Assembly: GCA_030407315.1 (NCBI GenBank) | Contig: JALQPE010001685.1 | Coordinates: 1 to 64,000 of the forward strand | DNA: 64,000 nucleotides | Source: Asparagopsis taxiformis | Lineage: Eukaryota; Rhodophyta; Florideophyceae; Bonnemaisoniales; Bonnemaisoniaceae | Reading direction: 5' to 3' | In this document: positions 1 through 8,533 of the stretch, piece by piece | Numbering within the stretch: the first letter of the stretch is position 1 | Layout of the letters: every line of letters begins with the position of its first letter | Made by a program: the position numbers and the translations under genes | Notes under the pieces: model-generated | What the model saw: only the letters and a program-made list of their open reading frames with translations | What the model was told of the DNA's origin: nothing | Database searches by the model: none

Positions 1-832
1 GAACATGATGTACGGCGCCATCAACTCTTCGAAGCTGGAAAACTTGCGGCGGCAGAGCCACATCGGTCCAAGCATGGTATAAAACTTGAACCACGTAACA
101 AGCTCGATTAGTGCTTTTCCGATGGGCTGGGACGCGTGCGGCTTCGTTCCCCTCTTCGGCCGCGTCGCCTATTCGGCGACGCGGCAGGTTCTTGTTGTGA
201 TTTCGGATGATAGACAACGCTTGGAAATACATCAATACCTCGAACGTTTCCGTGGAGCAAGAACGAAGGCGCTTGGTTCCCCGCGCTGCGGCGCCTGTAG
301 TGCGAAGGAAGCATGTTACATCCAATAAGGAAGGTCTGCGGCACGATCCCAGAAAGGATGCAGTGCTCAACCCATTGCCGATACGCTCATGCTGTCTTGA
401 AAACTCGGCAATCGGTAATGCCAGACAACAATCTGCTTGGCTCGCTCAACGTTCATCTCTGCCATGACGATTTCGGCAACATCCGCCTCGACTCCAGCAT
501 TCTTCCAACGACCGCTGAAGGACATGCTGAGTCGACCTTGCAGCGCCAGAAATTGTTCTTCCGTGCCCTGCGCAACCCAAGCGCCAAGGTCCGCGTATGT
601 GAAACCTCCCGGCTTGTCCGTCAAGTCTGCGAAACTTGAGTGGGCGAACAAATCCAGCAAGAGGCGGAGGATGTCTTTTGCCAGCGAGAGTAGTTTCGCG
701 GGCGGCGCGACCTACGTTTCGACGTGTACCCATGTCACTAGAATCCTCCCAAGGGCTAGCGGGTTCGCGCAGAATTGGCACGGTTGCGTCGTCAACGATC
801 GGATTGCTGTTGCGCCTGCGCTTATTCGTCAT
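1..832 (-). pseudogene. DNA methyltransferase-SET fusion, copy 1, N-terminal part only
   Basis: This is the first copy of gene 1, running off the left edge of the window. It corresponds to about the first 276 residues of the intact copy at 59482-62679 and starts at the same MTNKRRRNS methionine (start codon complement at 830-832). Compared with the other copies it has several single-base indels, for example an extra T near 674, lost Gs near 250 and 300, and a lost G near 427, so the reading frame is broken repeatedly. Neither the methyltransferase nor the SET motifs lie in the visible part. It is divergent from gene 2 at 2112. It may be a decayed copy, or the indels may be sequencing errors. 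Confidence 0.8.
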
Positions 833-1130
833 AATGGAATGAGTGGAAATTCGGTACAGGATGGCGACCGCTCGGCGAGACAGTCAAATTTGACGACGTA
901 TCTCGTGACGTTTGCACTCTTTCGTGAGGAACACTGGTTGATATCGAACGGAACAGAGTATACGGGTACACAGCACTGGAAAGGTCTTGAAACCCGTAAC
1001 CGGTGTAGGTAATAAGTTGTGACGGATACGTGGTAGAGAAAAATTTTAAAAAGATTGTGATTCCCTGTCTTTGAGTGTTGTACTGCACGGCCGCCATGGC
1101 GGCTGTGACTGCAGTCACATAGGTTGTCAC
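822..1130 (-). CDS. Possible 102-aa upstream ORF overlapping the gene 1 start
   Basis: An open frame of 102 codons starts upstream of gene 1 and ends 11 nt inside it, in a different frame. The same 102-residue frame is present and identical at 34416-34724, but it is not kept in the inverted third copy, where the frame instead runs into gene 1. No domain is recognisable. It could be a translated upstream ORF that limits gene 1 expression, or leader sequence that is open by chance. Confidence 0.25.
   Translation of the reverse strand: MTTYVTAVTAAMAAVQYNTQRQGITIFLKFFSTTYPSQLITYTGYGFQDLSSAVYPYTLFRSISTSVPHERVQTSRDTSSNLTVSPSGRHPVPNFHSFHYDE
1090..1119. promoter_or_regulatory. Twin perfect palindromes upstream of gene 1 (copy 1)
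   Basis: Two perfect palindromes abut: GCCGCCATGGCGGC (1090-1103) and TGTGACTGCAGTCACA (1104-1119). They lie about 260 bp upstream of the gene 1 start. The pair is identical at 34684-34713 and degraded in the inverted copy near 59200. They could be dimeric protein-binding sites in the divergent promoter region, or a former element boundary. Confidence 0.4.
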
Positions 1131-1179
1131 AGGTGCATCACGCTTACCAGGTGAGCGACATCCGGACGGCTACTGGACA

Positions 1180-1371
1180 TGGGGATGCCCAGCTCAGATG
1201 CATTGCTGGCCAGACCAGAAATTCTACAATTTCGGGCAGAAAAAAATATTGCAAAAAAACATCGATTTGGGCGGTCGATTGTGCCGTACGGCACATCCCC
1301 ATCTCAAAAAACATGTTCACATGTGCATGTTTTTGAGAACAGCCCAAATTTTAATTCAAATCAGGATGCGG
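1180..1371 (+). repeat. Hairpin-rich dispersed repeat, copy 1
   Basis: A roughly 190-bp unit that recurs throughout the window. Its parts in order are: a GGATGTCCAGC-type start, the near-palindrome around CCAGAAATTCTACAATTTCGGGC, the exact palindrome TGTGCCGTACGGCACA (1280-1295), and an inverted repeat with arms CTCAAAAACATG and CATGTTTTTGAG. It ends AATTCAAATCAGG. This copy carries extra A residues compared with the others. Confidence 0.9.
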
Positions 1372-1624
1372 ATATTCGTCTTCTAGCATTGGCAGAACAC
1401 ATTCGTATAACCACATTTGGAGAACCTGAGCCCAGAGCTATCGGTTTGGCGGGAGCTAAGCCATATCTCATATAATCAGTAACTACTTCCGCCAGCTGAG
1501 TGGTGGAACCCTGCTATTTCTACCAACGAGACATACGGGGTGTCAATCGGCAATCGTATATGATTTGGGTGCTAAATTTATTCAAGAGACGAATGGGCTT
1601 CGAAAAGGAGCCCAGCAACGTCTT

Positions 1625-1935
1625 CTTGTGATCCATGGGTATAGGACTACTCTATTCTTCTCCAGGCTTCCACCATAGCCTCCTCATCCACCTCCGTTAA
1701 TGGAAAGAATATCCGAACCGCACCTCAACATGCTTTTCTTCTCATCCATGGGTACTGACATCTCACATGTTCTCCAGGCTTCCACCATAGCCTCCTCCAC
1801 CTCCGTTAATGGAAAGAATATCCGAACCGGACCTGAACACGTGTTTCTTCTCATCCATGGGTACTGACATCTCACATGTTCTCAACATGTGAGATGTCAG
1901 TACCGGAGAAGTTCTCCAGGCTTCCTCCGTAGCCT
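1625..1935. repeat. ~110-bp tandem repeats ending in a 45-nt hairpin
   Basis: Three tandem units start near 1632, 1748 and 1857. Each carries CCATGGGTA, then TCTCCAGGCTTCCACC, then CTCCGTTAATGGAAAGAATATCC. The last unit runs into a perfect hairpin: a 21-nt arm at 1860-1880, loop CTC at 1881-1883, and the complementary arm at 1884-1904. The array lies between the divergent genes 1 and 2. The 1372-1625 stretch before it is non-coding and conserved at 34960-35225. In this unit the sequence jumps from about 1935 directly to the gene 2 leader, losing about 1.28 kb that is present at 35525-36805. Confidence 0.8.
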
Positions 1936-2111
1936 GTCTTGCATTCCAGCGGTCACGATAGGTGTGTACCTAACAAAATTTCGGTTGTATTGTGTTATTA
2001 TTTCCAGCGATTGGCGTTCACGACCATTCTTCAAGCAACGTGAAACCTACCATCCACATCACTCCAATACGTCAACGTCAACCATCTCTTTTCCTTTCCA
2101 ACTCAACAACC

Positions 2112-5100
2112 ATGGCGGATACGCATTTCAGCAGTTTGTTTTCAACGGTTTGCGGCGATCAAGTGAGCGCGTCAGCGGAGTCGCGCGGACTCAAGCGCGG
2201 GGTCGATGTCAATTTGTTTGCGGACGTGGACGGTGCGGCTGTGCATATTGGGACGGCTTCGGTGAGCACTGCTGGTGGCGATGTTGGCCTTCCGCGCACA
2301 CTGCACAACCACAAGCTGCCGGAAACCGACGAGGCGGACTATATCGTCGTGCGCAACATTGCGACTAAGGACAAGTTCAAGGACCTCCCGTTCCCGTACA
2401 TGTTTGATGGCGCCGAGGGACCGCCGGAGACGATGGGTGGAGCATACGCCGCGGCGTTTTACCCTTGGGATACTCGGATGATGCGCCCCGCTGCGGAGGA
2501 TGGCCCTAGCGACATTCGTACCCCTGCTGCAGCGTCAAACTTCAACGCAGCGACGAACCAGGCCAGCTCGGGACGGATGCCCAGTACCAGTCCGGCAGGC
2601 GAAATCACTGGTTCGGGGGGTACGAAGCATCCAGCACGCTCCATTCCGGTTTCGGGAGGCACGAAGCGCCCTGCTCGCTCTGCAAGACCCTCAAGTGGAG
2701 GCACGAAGCACCCTGCTCGCTCCAACGTCACCGAAGCTACTACGCAGGACGTAACCGAGGTGGACGACGAACCGGAGGTGGCGGAGAGCATTCGTGAGCA
2801 GCAGGGGACGCAAATTACGGTGCCCAAGTTTGTGACGTCGGATTACGTCGGAGAAGGAGCGACTGTGTTGGTGAGGCAGCTAGTGGAACCGGCCGTGACC
2901 CTTCGGGATGTGAAAGAAGACCACGTGGAGGACCTGCGCAACAATATGTTGGCTGTGGGGTATGTGAGCTCTTCGCGTATCACTGTGACGGTGCTGAGGT
3001 CGCAGAACACGCATCTGTCCGCCGACACGCGTCTGTTCCAGAATGGCAAATTCCATGCCAATGCGAACGTGACCGTGATCGACGGACTGCATCGTCTCAA
3101 TGCTATGCATAGCATTGCCGATGACTTCACGCGCCTCACCCGTATGCACAGAACCAAGCTGCCACAGGACGCAAATCGCTTGCGCTGGGTTACTCAGCCT
3201 CTGGATGTGTACTACCTTCGCCGCAAGGACAACAGTGATCTTCAGCCTCATGAGATCATCCACAAGAGTGCAGAGTCGAACCATACGACTGGGACGCAAC
3301 TGACGGAGCGCTCCCTGGTTCGAATCTTGTCGTCCATCCAGCAGTTCATCCGTACGATTGCTGTTGCAAATAACGTGGAAAACGCTGGCGACTTGCGTGA
3401 GTCTGATGTCATCCGAACATTGTTCGAGGCGCAGTTCATGGGGATGATGAATTCAACGAACACGGCCCGGCGGTGGACGCGTTTGGCTATAGCAACGCTG
3501 AAGCATCCTGTTCTCGACGAAGTGTTGCGTGAGCTGAACAATTCTGAGCGCCGCAACGAGATTGGGATAACGCACCTGGACCACAAGATAGTGCGCGAGT
3601 TGCTGGAAGAAAACTTTGTCTTCGTCTTGCGTGGTCTTTCGGAGTACTTGAACCCTGCTCATGGTGGACGTCCGGATGGACGCTTTGACGTGAACGACTT
3701 CTATACATACGTCCGTCGCGTGACTGCAATCGCAAATTCTCTGTACGCTGCGTATGGGCGCCCAAAGAGTATTATGCGCAAGTCATTTCTGAGCACAGAG
3801 ATGGCAATTGGGTCGGTTAAGCAGCCGAAGGAGTTGCAATGGCATCTCACCAATGCCATTGCAATGTATAGAGGGGACGACCGGAGCAGTGAGGTTCGAA
3901 TGCGACGGAGAACCACGCGTTTACAGGATTTGGAAACGAACTTGAAAGAGTTTTTCAATCCGACATTGAAGAAGAAGACTAAGGCTCGACGCAAACGCCG
4001 CCCTTCTGCTGCCAATGTGAGACTCACTCACAAGAAGCAGCGGAATGTCGAACATGAGCCTGCTTCGCATGGCATCCGCCGCCGTTCACAGCGACTTCGC
4101 TCGACGGGGAGCACACGCCTCGAGGAAGAAGAGCCGGTTGTGGTACAACAATCCGCCGGGGAAGAAGAGCAGGCCGTTGTTGATAAACCCACCGATCAAC
4201 AACAAGCCACTGTTTCCGGTGATGAGGGTGACGAAGACTCCGCCCGTTCCCCCGATTCTGCCGTTGAGATTGTCCCCCAAGATAACCAACGTGCTGGTGC
4301 GACTCCCTCCAACCAAGAATCTGTCCATACCGCTTCGGACGAGGAAGAAAACAACAGTGCAGATGAGGGCCATGTCAAAAGCAAGGGGGTCCGCGAAGTG
4401 ACAATTACACTCACTGTTCCGGAAGGAGTCGAAGTCGATGAAGACGGTTACATCGTTCGTGACTCTCCATCTGAACACGACCTCCTGTTCGACGACCGTA
4501 TGCCATCTCTTCCTGACGATTTCGAAGTCAAAGACCGAGCCGAAGGGCATCATCTGGCGCAGCGTCCCGCGGACGTCATCGCATCGGTGAGGGTTGGCTG
4601 TCTGCCCCCGATTGAGCTCAGGTTGTTATTGGAGAGTGTGGAAATCGATGAGGAGGGCAGAGAGGTGAGGTATTTGAAGCAAGTGGCGATGGACCCTGTG
4701 TTTGAGGGGCTGCATATTCCGGAACAACATCGGGCTCGTCATCTTGTTTTCGAGATCGAGACCATCTATCCGATGTTTTTCGCAGCGTGGAAGATGGCTG
4801 CCAAGGCGATGTGTGAGCCTACATCGACGTTTCTACCCTCGAGGCTGGACTTCGCCCAGGTTGCGCGAATGTCTACAAGCTGGAAGGATTCGTATGAGGC
4901 CGGCACTGGTATGGCGTACTTCCACAATTGCCGAACGGAAATCAACGAGCGAGGGTATACGGTGATGCACAATTTCGCGGATGTAAGCTACCTCGATGCG
5001 TCGGACAAGTTCCCATTTGACTTGGGTCTCATGGAAGAAATTCCTAACCAGGAATTGTTTCGGTACTTCTTGGGAACATGGGAGGGGGAGGAGGTGCACA

Positions 5101-6053
5101 AGGACCCTGGGAACCGGCAGCTGTGGAGTCCTATTGTCAATACGGGGGACGATGAAACAGATGAGAAGAACCGGAATGAGGGGAGGGCTCGCTTCACGTC
5201 TACGCGCCACTGCCTGGTTGACTATGCCGAGAACGATGAGACGCATATCGACCGGTTCAAGTTTGTGACGCGGCGAGCCCTGCTGGATGTGTGGTTGGGA
5301 ATCCTTGTCCGGCTGATAGGGCTGGAGGAGTGCGGTTTACCGGGAGAAAAACTTGTCATGCCGGCATCTGGGGGACGGTTTTTGATAACGGGAAAGGGGT
5401 GTCCTCGGCAGGTCCCACACAATGATTTCCCTGTTCCTCCTCGCGACCGCAAAGATCAACTTCCGGGTTACTTTGTTATTGCCAACGGAGATGACCCATT
5501 CCCTATCTGGGTGTGTCCAGGGTCCCACAAGTACGTCTTTTCCAAAGCGCTGGAATTAGATATGTACGCCAAGACGATGAAGCTGAAGAAGGTAATTGTT
5601 CCGCCACGTTCAGTCTTCATCGGTCACGGCCATGTACAACATGCCGGGGCAGGGCATGTCGACAGAGTTGTGTCACACACGACAACGAGGTATCACACAT
5701 ATTTCAGGAATGCGTCGTATCCGATTCCCGACAATGTTTCGTTTGGTTTCATCAGGCGGTTGGGATTCGAAGAAGAAGTAATCCCCAATGCTCCGCGCCG
5801 GTCTGCCAGGCAAAGTCAACCGGCACCTGTCAATGTTCGCCACAAGACAGTTGTTCCCATCCCGGTCAAGAAAGATCGTAGGCCGAAGACAGGGCAGCTC
5901 GGAATCATGCGGATGAAGACGACAGAACCTCGCAAGGATATAATGCACACACCGAGTGGGGCCCCGGTAGTGCCTCTTCTGCCGGGAGAACCTGGATATC
6001 TAGTTCACTATTATAGTGACGACGAAGAGGAAGAACAGTTTTCCGACGGCTAG
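2112..6053 (+). CDS. ParB/Srx-like domain fused to a 2OG-Fe(II) oxygenase-like domain (gene 2, intact copy)
   Basis: A protein of 1313 aa with an ATG in strong Kozak-like context (CAACAACCATGGCG). The frame stays open upstream to 1992, but both copies share this ATG. Seen: three SGGTKxPARS-type repeats at residues 168-205; a ParB/sulfiredoxin-like core with DGLHR at 324-328; a very basic segment near 619-650; then an acidic linker. From about 950 comes INERGYTVMHNF, followed by H1103-x-D1105, H1177 and R1193. This is the metal- and 2OG-binding pattern of double-stranded beta-helix dioxygenases (PhyH, AlkB, TET/JBP groups). The substrate is unknown. Its pairing with a methyltransferase-SET gene suggests removal or oxidation of a nucleic-acid or protein methyl mark, which is inference. 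ParB folds can be nucleases or CTPases, and no ParB helix-turn-helix was recognised. It is transcribed divergently from gene 1. Confidence 0.7.
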   Translation: MADTHFSSLFSTVCGDQVSASAESRGLKRGVDVNLFADVDGAAVHIGTASVSTAGGDVGLPRTLHNHKLPETDEADYIVVRNIATKDKFKDLPFPYMFDGAEGPPETMGGAYAAAFYPWDTRMMRPAAEDGPSDIRTPAAASNFNAATNQASSGRMPSTSPAGEITGSGGTKHPARSIPVSGGTKRPARSARPSSGGTKHPARSNVTEATTQDVTEVDDEPEVAESIREQQGTQITVPKFVTSDYVGEGATVLVRQLVEPAVTLRDVKEDHVEDLRNNMLAVGYVSSSRITVTVLRSQNTHLSADTRLFQNGKFHANANVTVIDGLHRLNAMHSIADDFTRLTRMHRTKLPQDANRLRWVTQPLDVYYLRRKDNSDLQPHEIIHKSAESNHTTGTQLTERSLVRILSSIQQFIRTIAVANNVENAGDLRESDVIRTLFEAQFMGMMNSTNTARRWTRLAIATLKHPVLDEVLRELNNSERRNEIGITHLDHKIVRELLEENFVFVLRGLSEYLNPAHGGRPDGRFDVNDFYTYVRRVTAIANSLYAAYGRPKSIMRKSFLSTEMAIGSVKQPKELQWHLTNAIAMYRGDDRSSEVRMRRRTTRLQDLETNLKEFFNPTLKKKTKARRKRRPSAANVRLTHKKQRNVEHEPASHGIRRRSQRLRSTGSTRLEEEEPVVVQQSAGEEEQAVVDKPTDQQQATVSGDEGDEDSARSPDSAVEIVPQDNQRAGATPSNQESVHTASDEEENNSADEGHVKSKGVREVTITLTVPEGVEVDEDGYIVRDSPSEHDLLFDDRMPSLPDDFEVKDRAEGHHLAQRPADVIASVRVGCLPPIELRLLLESVEIDEEGREVRYLKQVAMDPVFEGLHIPEQHRARHLVFEIETIYPMFFAAWKMAAKAMCEPTSTFLPSRLDFAQVARMSTSWKDSYEAGTGMAYFHNCRTEINERGYTVMHNFADVSYLDASDKFPFDLGLMEEIPNQELFRYFLGTWEGEEVHKDPGNRQLWSPIVNTGDDETDEKNRNEGRARFTSTRHCLVDYAENDETHIDRFKFVTRRALLDVWLGILVRLIGLEECGLPGEKLVMPASGGRFLITGKGCPRQVPHNDFPVPPRDRKDQLPGYFVIANGDDPFPIWVCPGSHKYVFSKALELDMYAKTMKLKKVIVPPRSVFIGHGHVQHAGAGHVDRVVSHTTTRYHTYFRNASYPIPDNVSFGFIRRLGFEEEVIPNAPRRSARQSQPAPVNVRHKTVVPIPVKKDRRPKTGQLGIMRMKTTEPRKDIMHTPSGAPVVPLLPGEPGYLVHYYSDDEEEEQFSDG

Positions 6054-6337
6054 ATAGCTTAACAACTACTACTTTGGTAAACAATTATCGAGAATATAAT
6101 CATCTCCTTTATCACTTTCAATCTATGAACCTAGTATAATGTACTTCCGTTCCATGCTTTCAAACTAGATTGTCCATTCCCTCGTGGGTTGGATCATGAT
6201 TTCCAGGACGATTCCCTCACATCTCTAGACTCGATGGTCTATGGTAGAAATAGCAGAACAATTGGGTTTGTACGTGCTTCATCGCCTACTTGCTTCCGGT
6301 AATGTGTGGACGTGCACGATACACAATCAACCTGAAA
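6054..6337. other. Non-coding 3' flank of gene 2
   Basis: AT-rich sequence downstream of the gene 2 stop. No gene is seen, and no exact AATAAA polyadenylation signal is obvious. The same sequence, about 99% alike, follows the second copy at 40918-41200, so it belongs to the unit. Confidence 0.6.
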
Positions 6338-6860
6338 TGGACGTCCGGTGGATGTCCAGCTCAGATGCATTGCTGGCCAGCCCAGAAATTCTACAATTTC
6401 GGGCACAAAAAAACATTGCAAAAAACATCGATTTGGGCGGTCGATTGTGCCGTACGGCACACCCCCATCTCAAAAACATGTTCACATGTGCATGTTTTTG
6501 AGAATAGCCCAAATTTTAATTCAAATCAGGGTGTCTAATTTGGCCACAACGGCCCCAGGAACCGGAGCCGCCGCCCCGATCGGGGGCTATCACTGGCGTC
6601 TGTAAGCACCAACTGTAAGCCGGAACCGGCCGCCGCCCCGATCGGGGCTATCACTGGCTTCTATAAGCACCAACTGTAAGGCAAAATCGCGTCTCACGAC
6701 GGGTCGATTTCAGGCTCAACACGTCAGGGACAGGTCTTGGTCCTTGTTCCATCATGGTCCCACCCCACTCTCTCACGAACAACCTAAAATGGACGTCCGG
6801 TGGATGTCCAGCTCGATTGCACTGCTGGCCAGCCCAGAAATTCTAAAATTTCCGAAAAAT
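6338..6860 (+). repeat. Hairpin-rich repeat unit, spacer and truncated second unit
   Basis: A full repeat at 6338-6535 has the exact 16-bp palindrome at 6446-6461. The spacer holds GGCCACAACGGCC and a CCCCGATCGGGG-type hairpin followed by a TGTAAGCACCAACTGTAAG stretch, and part of it is duplicated (6560-6680). A second repeat begins at about 6788 but breaks off after the AAATTCTAAAATTTC segment near 6853. The corresponding array after the second gene 2 has three full units plus the same truncated one (41200-42640), so unit number varies between copies. Confidence 0.85.
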
Positions 6861-7225
6861 CAATTTGGTGGCCCAGCATCTCCTCTGCCGAAAATTCCCG
6901 CAGTCACTTCTGATATACTATATCGTAGTAGTAGTAGTAGTAGTCTAGACGTGTTTCGCACTTGTACGCATCAGGGAAGGCTGCACCGAAAGTTGAGACT
7001 ACGCTACTTGTGTACCGCGTCGTCTGAAATAGCGAGTAGTGTTTGTTGTATAATTGTGGAGTATGCGTCTAGTGGTTTGTAAAGCTTGCAGAACGGGATA
7101 GGGATGTGGGTGGCCCTATTTTATGAATACATGAGTACCAATATTCAGGGTTGACAAAGCGGAAAGTCATAGGCTCGTACATGTTTGAGATTGCATAGTG
7201 GAGAAAATATTTACATCGAAATTTA
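6861..7225. other. Non-coding segment with a short TAG/GTA microsatellite
   Basis: There is no gene here. A (GTA)n run of about six units lies at 6925-6945. The segment is nearly identical at 42640-43010, including the microsatellite, so it belongs to the giant unit. Confidence 0.5.
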
Positions 7226-8135
7226 CATGGAGCAGATGGAGGTTTTGAGGATGAGGTATGAGAGGAAGAAAATTCTTCTGTTGTATGAGGATGTGTTCTG
7301 TGGAGGGATGCAATCTTGGGATGGTACAGGGGGAGGTGGAAATGTACGGGGTGCGGGTTTAGAATGGAGTGTGATTCGGAGAGGAGTGCCGACAAGCATA
7401 TTATGGGGATTGGGGAGACGCTGCGGGGTGTTGGGGTAGTGAGGGCGGAGGAGGTGTTTAGGTGGGACCGTAGGAGGGTGCGGTTGAAGGCGCCGAGAGG
7501 AGGTGGTTTTAGGAAAGTGAGGAGAAAGAGGGGGAGGGGGTGGCGTCTGTTCTGGCTGTGGTGAGTGGGGATGTGATGGAGAAGAAGGGGGTTATTGTAT
7601 TTGGGGAGGGAGGGGAGTGGGAGGAAGGGTGCGAAGTGGGGGGTTGATATGTGTTTCAGAGCGGGGAGGTTTCTGGGGAGACGGCGGGGGTGTCACCCCG
7701 CAGTGCGGGAGCGTGGGCCGGTGGTGGTGGTGTATACGGTATCGAAGATGCGGATGGCGTGGGGGCATGGAGCAGCTGAGGGAGGGAGGGGTGGAGCAGG
7801 TCGGGTACGGGATGGGGAGTGAGAGGTTTTGGAAGAGTAAGCTGCAGGGGAAGTTTGTGTAGAGGGCGAAGGAGAGGGGTTGAGGGTAGAGGAGAGAGGG
7901 TATTGAAGAACAATACGTTGCAAAGGTGTTGGGGGAGAGCATGGTCGAGGAGATAGGGGGTGTTTTTTCCTATTCTGAGGTAGTATGAGGACTGGTTATA
8001 CGAAATCTGTACGGTAGAGCAGAAAAGTAGGTATGGAATGGAGGTGTGCACCGTGGAAGCGGGGATAGGTAGCTGAAAATGCGTGCTAGAGTGGTATTGG
8101 GGGTGTTTGAGGCACAGTACGGGGAGGTGAGCACC
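7226..8135. other. Purine-rich (G/A) non-coding domain
   Basis: About 900 bp in which the + strand is dominated by G and A, with many runs of three to six G (for example near 7530-7560 and 7600-7830). Open frames occur on both strands but are low-complexity and end at different places in the two copies, so I do not call them genes. The same domain is at 43010-43915. Mirror-image pyrimidine-rich DNA lies on the far side of the retroelement insert (23740-24480). Confidence 0.6.
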
Positions 8136-8224
8136 AACTGGAAGGGGGTGTGAGCGAGAGGATGAAAAAATTAAAGACAAAATTGGAGTCGACCGACAAG
8201 GAAAAATAGAGTGGTCGCCGTGAT

Positions 8225-8533
8225 GGATGCGGACATCCATGTCGAGCACGGCGGCAGAAATTTCTGGGGTCGAAATTTTTGAATTTCTGAACCGGCGCCC
8301 GTCCTAGGTGGACATAGACATGGCGGAAGTCCATCCCGAGGGGGACATCCGTGGTACTAGAAACAATGAATGTCGCCCTAGTAATACTAGACGTACTAGA
8401 CCGCATGGACGTCCGGTTCTAGGCGGACATCCAAAAATACTGGAGAACATGGACGTCCGCCTAGTAATACTAGGTGTACTAGAGGTTGTGGACGTCCGCG
8501 TCCATTTCCGAGAACACAGACGTGCATCTGATC
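8225..8533. repeat. Left palindrome array (GGACRTCC / TACTAG motifs)
   Basis: The segment has repeated GGACATCC or GGACGTCC palindromes interleaved with CTAGTAATACTAG-type palindromes, ending GGACGTCCGCGTCCATTTCCGAGAACACAGACG. The last 35 bases are the inverse of the sequence starting at 23176 on the far side of the insert. The array is conserved at 43998-44301. It may be a recombination, protein-binding or chromosome-break site. Confidence 0.75.

Noticed and set aside
2112..6053. Calling gene 2 a TET/JBP dioxygenase
   Set aside because: The HxD...H...R set fits 2OG oxygenases in general; no TET/JBP-specific motif could be confirmed by eye.
7226..8135. Several ORFs of 75-200 aa on both strands
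   Set aside because: They result from purine-rich, stop-poor sequence, overlap each other, and change length between the two units.
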